Below are positions 1 through 7,606 of a DNA stretch of 10,297 bases, piece after piece. Position 1 is the first letter of the stretch; each line of letters opens with the position of its first letter. The notes below the pieces were generated by a model. The model did not search any database and was not told the origin of the DNA. It saw nothing but the letters and a program-made list of their open reading frames with translations. Origin of the DNA: Halieaceae bacterium (GTDB lineage Bacteria; Pseudomonadota; Gammaproteobacteria; Pseudomonadales; Halieaceae); the NCBI GenBank assembly GCA_003331685.1, contig QOPK01000068.1:1-10297 (forward strand), given 5' to 3'. The position numbers and the translations under genes are program-made.

Positions 1-80
1 TCGGCGCTCTTTCTGGCGGCCCTAACGCCGCCGGAGCCTGCGCCAATGACCATGAGGTCGTAATCAAAATGTTGAGTCAT
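1..80 (-). CDS. gor: Glutathione-disulfide reductase, N-terminal fragment (runs off the left edge)
   Basis: Reading leftward from the ATG at 80-78 gives 26 codons beginning MTQHFDYDLMVIGAGSGGVR and continuing AARKSA before the edge of the window. The GAGSGG stretch followed by VRAAR is the FAD-binding Rossmann loop (GxGxxG) at the N-terminus of flavoprotein disulfide reductases. The exact form GAGSGGVRAAR is typical of proteobacterial glutathione reductase; dihydrolipoamide dehydrogenases usually differ here. The enzyme reduces oxidised glutathione with NADPH in the cytoplasm. The redox-active cysteine pair lies beyond the window, so identification rests on the FAD loop alone. Only a weak Shine-Dalgarno-like GGTG precedes the ATG. 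The gene is divergent from the DUF481 gene. Confidence 0.82.
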   Translation of the reverse strand, partial: MTQHFDYDLMVIGAGSGGVRAARKSA

Positions 81-179
81 CGATTCACCAAAAGCGCGCT
101 GAACGTGTCGCGTTCTGCAATTTCATTGTTATGGCGCTTCGCTTACAGTCCAGCGATATGCGACCTACCAACGGATGAG
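81..179. promoter_or_regulatory. Divergent spacer between gor and the DUF481 gene, probably holding both promoters
   Basis: This roughly 100-bp non-coding gap lies between two divergently oriented starts, so promoters for both must sit here or overlap the coding ends. Leftward, a TTGGTA box with an 18-bp spacer to TGTAAG is a possible weak sigma-70 pair (4/6 matches in each box). Rightward I see only poor matches, such as TACAGT near 155. No clear operator palindrome is visible. A rightward frame stays open through this gap from base 69, but it reads poorly as protein and would overlap the gor start. Confidence 0.35.
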
Positions 180-188
180 ATGCCGACT

Positions 189-1322
189 ATGCTGAGCAAT
201 AGCGACCCGCGAAGGATACACGCAATCGCCTTATTCGCACTCTTCATACTGCCGATGAGCAGCCCCGGGTGGTCTGACTCCGATCTGGCTGAGGCGAGCG
301 GGTCTCTGGCCCCCGCCAGAGTCGAACTGGTGGATCAGTCGGTGATTTACGGTGAAATCACCGACATCCGAGACGGCGAACTTTATGTGGCAACCGAGTT
401 GATGGGAGACGTTACCATCGCGCTGTCATCTATTCTGTATCTAGAATCTGATCAGGACATAGAACTGCTTACGACCGAGCAGGAGAAGCTGGCGCTGTCC
501 TCTTTAATGGTGGTGGATGGTGAGGTGGTGCTGGACGATGCGGATAATTTGGCCCTAGACCAGTTGGATGTCGCCAACCCCGAAGAATGGGAACAGGGAC
601 ATGGCTATCACATCACCGGACGCGTTACGAGCGCGATCGAATACAACCGCGGTAATACGGAAACCGACAAGCTCAATCTGGACGCGGAAACGATCCTTGA
701 GAGTCTTCGAGATCGTATTACCTTACGCGCAGATTATGAGGATAGTAGCGCGCTTGTTCCCGACGCCGACGATGACGGTAATCCAAAACAAGACGCCGAG
801 GGCAATGCGATAAAAACCAGCCAGCCCACAGCAGATAACTGGCGAGTGGAAGGTAAGTACGACTATTTTCTGTCGGACCCGCGTAATTATCTTGGCTTGA
901 ACGTAGGGTTTCGTTCCAACGTGTTTGCTGATATTGACCAACGTTCCTACTCCACCGCTTATTTCGGTCGTAAACTCTTGACTCGCGATACGCTGACCCT
1001 CGACGCTGAATTGGGCGTCGCCTATGTCGACACAGACTTTGTGGTTACTGAGGATGACTCCTATACGGGCGCTACCATTAACCTCACCGCCGAAGCGCAG
1101 CTGTTCGACAGTAGGGTGACTCTGTATTTCCGCCAGGCAAATATCATTAATACGTCCTCGACTGAGAAGTCTATCTACCGCACCAAACTGGGATTAAGGT
1201 TCCCCTTGTTTTTGGGTCTGGAGGCGGCGGCAGAGGCGTCGGCTGACTATGACGGCGGTGCGGCTGAGGGTAAGGAAAAGCTCGACGAAACGCTAAAATT
1301 CCGAATTGGCTATACCTGGTAA
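189..1322 (+). CDS. DUF481 family outer-membrane beta-barrel protein
   Basis: From the ATG at 189 the product is 377 aa. Residues 1-29 form a signal peptide: a basic start (DPRRIH), a hydrophobic core (AIALFALFIL), and a likely cleavage near PGWS/DSD. Residues about 40-130 match the periplasmic part that often precedes DUF481 barrels, with the pattern VELVDQSVIYGEI then DGELYV. From about 140 to the end there are alternating amphipathic strands (for example NWRVEGKYDYFLSDPRNYLG), and the last residue is Trp in FRIGYTW, the terminal aromatic signal used by the BAM assembly machinery. DUF481 proteins (YdiY-like) are salt- or stress-linked outer-membrane proteins of unknown function. An ATG at 180 with GGATGAG close upstream is an equally possible start. 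The in-frame ATG at 69 is unlikely because it would overlap gor and bury the signal peptide. The gene probably forms an operon with the RNase J-like gene 11 bp downstream. Confidence 0.85.
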   Translation: MLSNSDPRRIHAIALFALFILPMSSPGWSDSDLAEASGSLAPARVELVDQSVIYGEITDIRDGELYVATELMGDVTIALSSILYLESDQDIELLTTEQEKLALSSLMVVDGEVVLDDADNLALDQLDVANPEEWEQGHGYHITGRVTSAIEYNRGNTETDKLNLDAETILESLRDRITLRADYEDSSALVPDADDDGNPKQDAEGNAIKTSQPTADNWRVEGKYDYFLSDPRNYLGLNVGFRSNVFADIDQRSYSTAYFGRKLLTRDTLTLDAELGVAYVDTDFVVTEDDSYTGATINLTAEAQLFDSRVTLYFRQANIINTSSTEKSIYRTKLGLRFPLFLGLEAAAEASADYDGGAAEGKEKLDETLKFRIGYTW

Positions 1323-1333
1323 ATTGATTTCGA

Positions 1334-2698
1334 ATGAGCGAGTCGCTCAATAGCGATGTGGTCTTCCTCCCCCTGGGCGGGTGTGGCGAGATCGGCATGA
1401 ACTTTAATCTCTTCGGCCATGCTGATCAGTGGGTCGCTGTGGACTGTGGTATCACTCTGGAGCAGGTGCCCGGTGCGCTCAGGCCTTCTGTGCAAATGCC
1501 CGACCTGAGCTTTATTGCTGCCCGGCGCGAGAAACTCGCGGGATTGATTGTCACGCATGCTCATGAGGATCACCTCGGTGCGCTGCCCTATCTCTGGGAG
1601 CAACTGCGCTGCCCGGTTTATGCCACCCCCTTTGCAGCCGCGGTGCTACGACACAAAACCCGAAGCCGCAGGGGCGTGTTACCGAGTTCACTGATCGAAA
1701 TTGAGCCTGGCGAGCAGATCAAGGTCGGCTCCTTTGACATCGAATGGATCCCGATTACGCACTCGACGCCTGAAACCTGTGCCTTGAGCATCACCACCCC
1801 ACATTCCCGTATTCTGCATACGGCAGACTGGAAGATTGATCCTGATCCCGTTGTCGGCGCTGGCTGGTCCACCAAGCGGTTTCGCGAGCTGGGCGATGAG
1901 GGCATTGACGCAGTGATCTGCGACTCCACCAACGCGTTGCGTGCAGGGCACTCGCCCTCCGAGGGTGAGGTCGCGGCCGGTTTGCGGCAGGTGATAAGGC
2001 AATGTGAGGGACGCGTCGTGGTGGGTTGCTTCTCCAGTAATGTTGCGAGGATGCAAACCCTGGCGAGTATCGCCCAGCTGACAGGCCGTTATCTGGGGGT
2101 ATTGGGGCGCTCGGCGGCGGGGATGGCACGGTGCGCCCAACAAGTTGGTTTGTTGCCGGAAAATTTCCAACCCATTCACGCGGAGCATTTGGGGTACCTT
2201 CCTCCGGCAGAAGTACTGGGCGTGGCAACGGGCAGCCAGGGCGAGTGGGGCGCAGCACTGCATCGCCTCATGATGCAGACACATCCTGATCTTGTGCTCG
2301 AGGCTGGCGACACCGTCATTCTCTCTTCCAAGACGATTCCCGGAAACGAGGCGTCAGTGGAGCGCTTGATCGAGGGCTTGCGCGGCCGCGGCATTCAGGT
2401 GGTCTCTGCCGATGAAAGTGAGCAGACCCTGCACGCATCAGGCCATCCCTGCCAGGGTGAGCTGTCGGATCTTTATCAGATTCTGAGACCGAAGCTCGCG
2501 ATTCCGGTGCATGGCGAGGCAGAGCATATGAAGGCTAATGCCAGCGTGGCGAGGGAGAGTGGCGTCGACCTTACGTTGACGGGGACAAATGGAGATCTCT
2601 TTTATCTCAGCCCAACGCCCGGTGTGCGGCGGAGCTACGCCGAGGTGGGACGTCTGCGGTGGTGTGAGGAGACAGAGCGGCTGATTGGCGCTCCCTGA
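1334..2698 (+). CDS. RNase J-like beta-CASP metallo-hydrolase lacking the C-terminal domain
   Basis: The 454-aa product aligns by motif with ribonuclease J, a Zn-dependent 5'-3' exo/endoribonuclease. It begins with LGGCGEIGMN (14-23; family LGGxGEIGxN) and carries Asp in VDCG. The metal motif THAHEDH places H75, H77, D79 and H80. ITHSTPET gives H143, and HTADWKID gives D165. The beta-CASP part holds ATGSQGE (299-304) and IPGNE (335-339), and the closing MBL motifs are HASGH (367-371) and PVHGE (391-395). All metal ligands are present. Length is short: canonical RNase J is about 550 aa, and the missing roughly 100 aa correspond to the C-terminal domain that assists dimer formation in the family. 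The ATG is the first possible start, since an in-frame TGA lies at 1325. No Shine-Dalgarno is visible, which suggests translational coupling to the preceding gene. RNase activity is inferred from family, and another nucleic-acid hydrolase role is possible. Confidence 0.85.
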   Translation: MSESLNSDVVFLPLGGCGEIGMNFNLFGHADQWVAVDCGITLEQVPGALRPSVQMPDLSFIAARREKLAGLIVTHAHEDHLGALPYLWEQLRCPVYATPFAAAVLRHKTRSRRGVLPSSLIEIEPGEQIKVGSFDIEWIPITHSTPETCALSITTPHSRILHTADWKIDPDPVVGAGWSTKRFRELGDEGIDAVICDSTNALRAGHSPSEGEVAAGLRQVIRQCEGRVVVGCFSSNVARMQTLASIAQLTGRYLGVLGRSAAGMARCAQQVGLLPENFQPIHAEHLGYLPPAEVLGVATGSQGEWGAALHRLMMQTHPDLVLEAGDTVILSSKTIPGNEASVERLIEGLRGRGIQVVSADESEQTLHASGHPCQGELSDLYQILRPKLAIPVHGEAEHMKANASVARESGVDLTLTGTNGDLFYLSPTPGVRRSYAEVGRLRWCEETERLIGAP

Positions 2699-2726
2699 GC
2701 ATTCCAGCTGTGACGCTCGGGCTGAA

Positions 2727-4358
2727 TCAGGGTGCGTCCTTCATACCCGTCGCGCGCCGCGCGGCAGCCCGTTCGGCATCGGCAGTGTTGATCCAACGAT
2801 AAGTCAGGTAGTACTTAAAGATGTTGGAGACATACTGCACCGTCTCGCGTCCCACCTGCTCCGCTACGATCACCTCTACGTTATCGAACCACAGGGTGGG
2901 GTCGTAGCCGCGCTCTCCCGCTTCGCGCCGCAGCCGACGAATCCGCCCGGGTCCGGCGTTGTAAGAGGCCAGTGCCAGTAGTGAGCCATTGAGTTCGTCG
3001 AGTTCGGGATCACTAAAATAACGCTCTTTCAAAAACGCCATATATTTGGCGCCGGCCTCAATGTTGGGTTCCAGCTCGTCGATATTGGGAATAGCGACAT
3101 TTTTGTCTTTGGCCGTGCTCGGTAACAACTGCATCACCCCGACGGCACCTACGTGACTGCGCACGCTCTGGTCGAGCCGCGATTCCTGAAAGCCTTGGGC
3201 CGCCAGCAAGGTCGGGTCCATGCCATAGTCCGTGCCGTATTTTCTAAACAGCGACGATAGTTTGCGGTAGCGACTCAGCTCCTCGGCGCCCACTGCATTC
3301 TCTGTCCAGTCGAAATCCCGGATGTAACGGTTGCGGATAATGTTGCCGAACAACGTGCCCTCGCGATTGTCCTTGAGGAACGTATTCAAAAAGGCTTTCA
3401 GTTGCGGGCTGTCTGGTCGTATTGCCCAGGCGAGGCGCGCGCCCTCGCGCAGCACCAGATCATCTCGCACGGTGATGCGGGTGAAGACCTCGCGCCACAT
3501 TTGCGGCTTGTAGTCATCGACCACCGCCCAGGGAAGCAGGCCGGTGTCGACCATTTCGATCAGGTCTTCGTCCTCCAGTGATTCATCGACTGCCTCTATG
3601 CGAATGGGTGCCTGACCCTGCTTAACCAGTTTTTGGCTCAGTTCGCGGACACTTTCCGCATAACTACTCGAGAGCCGCAGATACACAGTTTTGCCTGACA
3701 GGTCTGTCAGTGATCCAAGGCGCGGTGCACTCGGGCCAGTGATAAGAACTTCCTTGAGGGGTTTGCTGACCGGGTTGGTGAAGTCGACCGACGCTTGCCG
3801 GTTATCGGTCACGGTGGTGCCCGCCATCACGATATCGCCATAGCCCGCCTGTAGTGCAGAGAAGAGCTGGTCCCTTGCTACGGGGATGACGGCGACCTGC
3901 ACGGTCAGTAAGCCGGTCTTGAAGGCCTCGTTGACCACTTTTTGCAGCTTGTCGGCATATTCTTGGACCGTCCCACGCGGTCCGTCCTCCAGAAAGTAGC
4001 GGCCCGGGCCATACACTGTCAGCACGCGCATGGTGCGGCGCTCGACCATGGTGTCGAGGTCACCAAAATGCGGCATGACCCCGAAGCGTTTCAGGCCGCC
4101 AGAGCCGGTCCCGGAGCTGCTCGCTGGGGTATCAGCGGTCTCTGCCTGATCAGTCGCGGTATCGACGCTCGCCAGAATATTGTTGGCTGGAAGAGTAAGT
4201 GGCTCGGAGATTGTGAACTCTGCGGGCGCAGATGCCGTAGTTGAGTCTTCCGGCACCTCCGCCACGCTCTCGTCACCGCATCCGATCAACAGTATCGGTA
4301 GGGTCATGGCTCCTGCGAGCAGGGCTTTCGGAAGAGTGTCAGCAAGCAATGAACGCAT
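2727..4358 (-). CDS. mltF: Membrane-bound lytic murein transglycosylase F-type lipoprotein
   Basis: The 543-aa product starts MRSLLADTLPKALLAGA and reaches a lipobox LLIGC with the lipidated Cys at 27. The +2 residue is Gly, so no Asp+2 inner-membrane retention signal is present and Lol sorting to the outer membrane is expected. A low-complexity Ala/Thr/Ser linker (about 30-90) is followed by a periplasmic solute-binding-like domain (SBP_bac_3, about 109-347, with TVTDNRQASVDFTNPVSKPL). A lysozyme-like SLT domain spans about 366-516. Its catalytic Glu is E392 in AAQGFQESRLD, followed by GAVGVMQLLPSTA and ASYNAGPGRIRR. This two-domain order is diagnostic of MltF, which cleaves peptidoglycan to 1,6-anhydromuropeptides. 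An in-frame ATG at 4415 would add 19 residues, but the ATG at 4358 puts the signal peptide at the N-terminus and has AGGA about 11 nt upstream. The product is slightly longer than typical MltF. It converges on the RNase J-like gene with 28 bp between stops. Confidence 0.9.
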   Translation of the reverse strand: MRSLLADTLPKALLAGAMTLPILLIGCGDESVAEVPEDSTTASAPAEFTISEPLTLPANNILASVDTATDQAETADTPASSSGTGSGGLKRFGVMPHFGDLDTMVERRTMRVLTVYGPGRYFLEDGPRGTVQEYADKLQKVVNEAFKTGLLTVQVAVIPVARDQLFSALQAGYGDIVMAGTTVTDNRQASVDFTNPVSKPLKEVLITGPSAPRLGSLTDLSGKTVYLRLSSSYAESVRELSQKLVKQGQAPIRIEAVDESLEDEDLIEMVDTGLLPWAVVDDYKPQMWREVFTRITVRDDLVLREGARLAWAIRPDSPQLKAFLNTFLKDNREGTLFGNIIRNRYIRDFDWTENAVGAEELSRYRKLSSLFRKYGTDYGMDPTLLAAQGFQESRLDQSVRSHVGAVGVMQLLPSTAKDKNVAIPNIDELEPNIEAGAKYMAFLKERYFSDPELDELNGSLLALASYNAGPGRIRRLRREAGERGYDPTLWFDNVEVIVAEQVGRETVQYVSNIFKYYLTYRWINTADAERAAARRATGMKDAP

Positions 4359-4436
4359 GGAGAACTGTTTCCTGATCGATCCGCGACTTGGGTTTGCCGC
4401 CCGGGGTTTTGTCACCGTGCCGCTATCTGTGGGTGT

Positions 4437-5420
4437 TCACCCTGCCCGGCAATCCAGCACCAACTTACCAAAATGTGTTCCTAAGCGCATATGTTCGTGG
4501 GCGTCCAGTGCGTCAGCCAGGGGGTAAGCCGTGTCGACGACGGGTTGAATACCGCCCGCAATCACCTGCGGCCAGATGCGCTCGCGAATTGCGTTGAAGC
4601 AGCGCGCGCGCTCTGCGGTGTGGAGTCTGCGTAGCGTGCTGCCTGTCAAGGTCAGTCGTTTCATAAACAGCGTGGCGAGATTGATCTCGCTCTGCATGCC
4701 GCGCATCACGCCAATACAGACAATGCGGCCGTCGGGTGCAGCGAGATCAAGATTCGCCTGCATGAGGTCGCCGCCCGCAATGTCCAGAACGACATCGACT
4801 CTTCCGCCGTAGCCTGCGTCAGTGAACTGTTCGGTGAGGCTGCCCTCGCGATGATTCGCCACAAACGAAGCACCGAGCGCTTTGACCGCATCACATCGCG
4901 CCGCTGAGCCCGCGGTGGAAATCACGTTAGCGCCAAGGGACGCGGCCATTTGGATACCGATCGAGCCGATACCGCTGCTACCCCCATGGATCAACACGGT
5001 CTCACCCGCTGACAGCTGACCCCGCTCCATGACGTTGTACCACACGGTTAACAGCGCCTCTGGCAGCGCGGCACCCTGTTCCGTGGACAGGTGATCCGGC
5101 AGGGAGAGGCAGTGGTCCTCCCGAGCGATGGCATGGGAGGCGTAGCCGCCGCCATGGGTCAGCGCGCATACCCGATCACCCGCCCGCAATGATAAGCATC
5201 CCTCTCCAACCGCGACTACCCGCCCCGCGACTTCCAGTCCCGGTATGGGGGATGCGTCCTCGGGCGGTGGATAGAGTCCGAGGCGCTGGAGTAAGTCGGC
5301 GCGGTTGATACCGGCATGATCCACCTCAATCAGCACTTCCTCCCGGTCAGGCGCAGGTGCCGTGTCACGGACTACCGTGGCCAGCTCCGGTGTGTCGAAG
5401 TGGATGAAGTGTCTTTCCAT
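4437..5420 (-). CDS. NAD(P)H-quinone oxidoreductase, PIG3 family (zinc-independent MDR)
   Basis: The 327-aa protein has the full length and domain order of the quinone oxidoreductase branch of the medium-chain dehydrogenase/reductase family. The N-terminal GroES-like domain shows GINRADLLQRLGLYPPP (37-53) and PGLEVAGRVVAVG (60-72). The nucleotide-binding Rossmann domain has HGGSSGIGSIGIQMA (145-159). The segment GSTLRRLHTAER (260-271) and the closing GTHFGKLVL (314-322) are characteristic of the PIG3/TIGR02824 group. The structural and catalytic zinc Cys sets of true alcohol dehydrogenases are absent. Such enzymes reduce quinones or reactive carbonyls with NADPH in the cytoplasm; the natural substrate here is unknown. 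The ATG at 5420 has AGGGA about 10 nt upstream. The gene is divergent from the Fe-ADH gene, and its 3' end lies 78 bp before the mltF start on the same strand with no obvious terminator between, so read-through into mltF is possible. Confidence 0.9.
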   Translation of the reverse strand: MERHFIHFDTPELATVVRDTAPAPDREEVLIEVDHAGINRADLLQRLGLYPPPEDASPIPGLEVAGRVVAVGEGCLSLRAGDRVCALTHGGGYASHAIAREDHCLSLPDHLSTEQGAALPEALLTVWYNVMERGQLSAGETVLIHGGSSGIGSIGIQMAASLGANVISTAGSAARCDAVKALGASFVANHREGSLTEQFTDAGYGGRVDVVLDIAGGDLMQANLDLAAPDGRIVCIGVMRGMQSEINLATLFMKRLTLTGSTLRRLHTAERARCFNAIRERIWPQVIAGGIQPVVDTAYPLADALDAHEHMRLGTHFGKLVLDCRAG

Positions 5421-5435
5421 CGCGCGCGTTTCCCT

Positions 5436-5441
5436 ATTTTA
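5436..5441 (-). promoter_or_regulatory. Candidate -10 box for the quinone oxidoreductase gene
   Basis: On the minus strand the 94-bp divergent spacer (5421-5514) contains TAAAAT, five of six matches to the sigma-70 -10 consensus. It would place the transcript start only about 8-10 nt before the start codon, giving a very short leader that excludes little more than the AGGGA ribosome site. No convincing -35 box lies at 16-18 bp, so the promoter would need an activator or is not real. For the rightward Fe-ADH gene I see no good promoter pair in this spacer. Confidence 0.25.
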
Positions 5442-5514
5442 GATCCCGGACTGTCGTCCTTGGAGCGGTGAAGATAGACTACTGCGACAAGAAAATCTCT
5501 GGGGAGTCATCGCC

Positions 5515-6726
5515 ATGTTGCGATCCATGCCGGTTAGGCGATTCAAGCGCGGTTTCAAGCTGGGGCTGATCAAGTTGCTCATTGGTAACAAGGCGGCAGG
5601 TGTGCATCTGTCTTATGTGGGTCAGGGCGCCAGCGCGGATCTGTGTCGACGCATTGTGGATATTGGCCACACAGATATTCTTGTGGTCACTGACAAGGCG
5701 CTAAAGGAGCTGGGTCTTGCGGAGCGGGCGCTGGCATCTCTTGTGGACGCGGGGGTTAATCTTCACTGGTATGCAGGCGTTGACCCTGATCCCACTTTCG
5801 CGCATGTGATGGAAGGTGCAGAGGTGCTGCGGGCTGCGGGTTGTACGGCTATCGTGGCGGTGGGGGGCGGGTCCTCTATGGATGCGGCGAAGATCATCGC
5901 GTGCACCCGCACCAGTGACGAGTCACCCGACAAATGGGTTGGTCTGAACAAAGTGCCCGACGATGTCCTGCCGATTTACGCCATTCCTACTACCTCGGGC
6001 ACCGGCAGTGAGGCGACCATGGGGGCGGTCATCAAAGATCCGGAAGAGAAGCTCAAGCACATCATTGTGGGCGAGGACCTGCTGCCACAGGCGGTCGCGC
6101 TGGACCCGGATCTGTTACTGGGATTACCGGCGCCCGTTACGGCGGCAACGGGTATCGATGCGCTGACTCACGGTATCGAGGCGTATATCTGCATTTGGGA
6201 TCGAGGCACGCGAAAAGAAAACGGCCGTCTTGCCATTCAGGGCGTTTTTCGTTGGCTTGAGCAGGCGGTAAAGCGTCCCGAGGATATTGAGGCCCGTCAG
6301 GGCATGGCGGTGGCCGCTTACCACGCGGGTATTGCGATCAACCAGGTGGGCGTCGGTAATGTCCATGCGATAGCACATCAGCTTGGCGCCCGTTACGGCA
6401 TTCCCCACGGACAGGCCAACGCGCTCGCGTTACCGCATGTCCTCAAGGCCTGTCTCTCCGAGGCAGAGACCGCAATGGCCGAACTCGCTGTCGTGACCAA
6501 TGTGTCCGATGCCGCCTCACCCGCGGCAAGGGCACAAGCGTTTATTGAGGCGGTGCAGGATTTGATCGCCAAAGTCGGCATCGCGGAGACTGACCCGCGT
6601 ATTCAGCCAGCTGATTGGACGGTGCTGGCCCATGCGGCGATGGATGAGAGTGACGGCTATGTCTCGCCGCGTCTGCTCACGAAGGCAGAGATCATGGACA
6701 CGTTGGAGCGCATTACCGCGCGCTGA
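5515..6726 (+). CDS. Iron-containing (group III) alcohol dehydrogenase
   Basis: The 403-aa product is a complete Fe-ADH. The NAD(P)-binding part carries GGGSSMDAAK (117-126) and PTTSGTGSEAT (158-168). The metal site is D215 and H219 in GIDALTHGIEAY, H284 in GNVHAIAHQLG, and H298 in GIPHGQANALALP, so all four ligands known from FucO-type enzymes are present. These enzymes interconvert primary alcohols and aldehydes with NAD(P). The substrate cannot be read from sequence. The N-terminus carries a basic, hydrophobic segment (RRFKRGFKLGLIKLLIG, 8-24) before the usual first strand. This extension may touch membranes or lipids. GGGGAG lies 8 nt before the ATG, a good ribosome site. Its last 14 bp overlap the end of the convergent alpha/beta hydrolase gene. 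The divergent neighbour is the PIG3-type oxidoreductase. Confidence 0.92.
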   Translation: MLRSMPVRRFKRGFKLGLIKLLIGNKAAGVHLSYVGQGASADLCRRIVDIGHTDILVVTDKALKELGLAERALASLVDAGVNLHWYAGVDPDPTFAHVMEGAEVLRAAGCTAIVAVGGGSSMDAAKIIACTRTSDESPDKWVGLNKVPDDVLPIYAIPTTSGTGSEATMGAVIKDPEEKLKHIIVGEDLLPQAVALDPDLLLGLPAPVTAATGIDALTHGIEAYICIWDRGTRKENGRLAIQGVFRWLEQAVKRPEDIEARQGMAVAAYHAGIAINQVGVGNVHAIAHQLGARYGIPHGQANALALPHVLKACLSEAETAMAELAVVTNVSDAASPAARAQAFIEAVQDLIAKVGIAETDPRIQPADWTVLAHAAMDESDGYVSPRLLTKAEIMDTLERITAR

Positions 6727-7597
6727 TCGCTTCTATCCAGGCCTTGGTCAACGACATAAAGCGGTCGTGTCCGGGGGTGGGCCCCTCCGAGCACGGAAAT
6801 CCATGCGCTTCCTGAGAGAAATGCTCGTGTTGGACAGTCACGCCCGCGCGCTGCAGGGCGTTGGCAAGGCGCCTACCATCGTCTCTCAGCGGATCTTTTT
6901 CAGCGGTCACCAACAATGAGCGTGGAAAACCACTGAGTGGAATGCGCCGTCCGGGGAACATGACTTCTGTGGCGGGATCTGCCGGCGCCAAGCCGTCAAG
7001 ATAGGTATCAACGAACCAGCGCATGATCGATGTCGTCAGCGGCCCGCTCTTGGCATGCTCCGTGTAGGAGCGCATCGCGGCATGATAATGCTGCGTGAGC
7101 GGGTAGATCAGCAGACAACCCCTGAGTCGTGGCTCCTCCGGCAAGCGGACGGCCGTCGCCAGCGTCAGATTCCCGCCGGCGCTGTCTCCGGCAATGATCA
7201 CCTCGCCGTTATTCGGCGCTAGCGCGTTAAGGTTATCGATGATCCATCGCGACGCCGCCATGGCGTCGTCATGAGCCGCGGGGAAGGGATGCTCAGGGGC
7301 CAGCCGATAATCAATGGACATGATCGTACAGTGGGTTTGATCGGCGAGCCGCAGGCAGAAAGGATGATGGGTATCCAGATCCCCGATCGTCCAGCCGCCG
7401 CCATGGAAGTAAATGATGAGAGGGCGGTGCCGGGAGCCATGATACATCCGCGCCCCAAGCGTCTGCTCGGGTAAAGGGAGCTGCAAAAAGCTGGTCTTGA
7501 TCTCAGGCGCTGGCGCGCCCTCCCACGCCAGACGGTTCATCCGCCGGTAGTACCAGCGGTAGGCGAGAGTTTTGATTCGATTGCGCAGTGTCGTCAC
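6713..7597 (-). CDS. Alpha/beta hydrolase of the hormone-sensitive lipase (HSL) esterase family
   Basis: The 294-aa product shows every landmark of family IV bacterial esterases. The oxyanion-hole motif is HGGGW (65-69). DYRLAPEHPFPAA (96-108) is the family's conserved block. The nucleophile elbow is GDSAGG (137-142) with Ser139. The acid is D235 in TAEKDPLRDD, and the His is H265 in EAHGF. No signal peptide is seen, so it is cytoplasmic. It hydrolyses carboxylic esters, probably short to medium chain. The N-terminal cap segment (TLRNRIKTLAYRWYYRRMNR) is strongly basic and amphipathic. The start is GTG at 7597, only 9 bp after the stop of the MBL gene and without a clear Shine-Dalgarno, so translation is probably coupled to it. 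An internal ATG at 7540 is the alternative. The pair with the MBL gene looks like an operon. Confidence 0.9.
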   Translation of the reverse strand: MTTLRNRIKTLAYRWYYRRMNRLAWEGAPAPEIKTSFLQLPLPEQTLGARMYHGSRHRPLIIYFHGGGWTIGDLDTHHPFCLRLADQTHCTIMSIDYRLAPEHPFPAAHDDAMAASRWIIDNLNALAPNNGEVIIAGDSAGGNLTLATAVRLPEEPRLRGCLLIYPLTQHYHAAMRSYTEHAKSGPLTTSIMRWFVDTYLDGLAPADPATEVMFPGRRIPLSGFPRSLLVTAEKDPLRDDGRRLANALQRAGVTVQHEHFSQEAHGFPCSEGPTPGHDRFMSLTKAWIEAISAR

Positions 7598-7606
7598 GGG
7601 TTTTTA

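Noticed and set aside
69..188. Extension of the DUF481 gene to the in-frame ATG at 69
   Set aside because: It would overlap the start of gor on the other strand, leave no room for a promoter and place 40 residues before an obvious signal peptide.
1688..2284. Long open antisense frames (198 and 155 codons) within the RNase J-like gene
   Set aside because: They lie opposite a motif-rich conserved gene, have no ribosome site or recognisable domain, and are expected from the base composition of a GC-rich gene.
2699..2726. Possible hairpin between the convergent RNase J-like and mltF stops (ATTCcAGC ... GCTGAAT)
   Set aside because: The stem is short with a bulge and a long loop, and no T-rich run follows on either strand, so it does not support an intrinsic terminator call.
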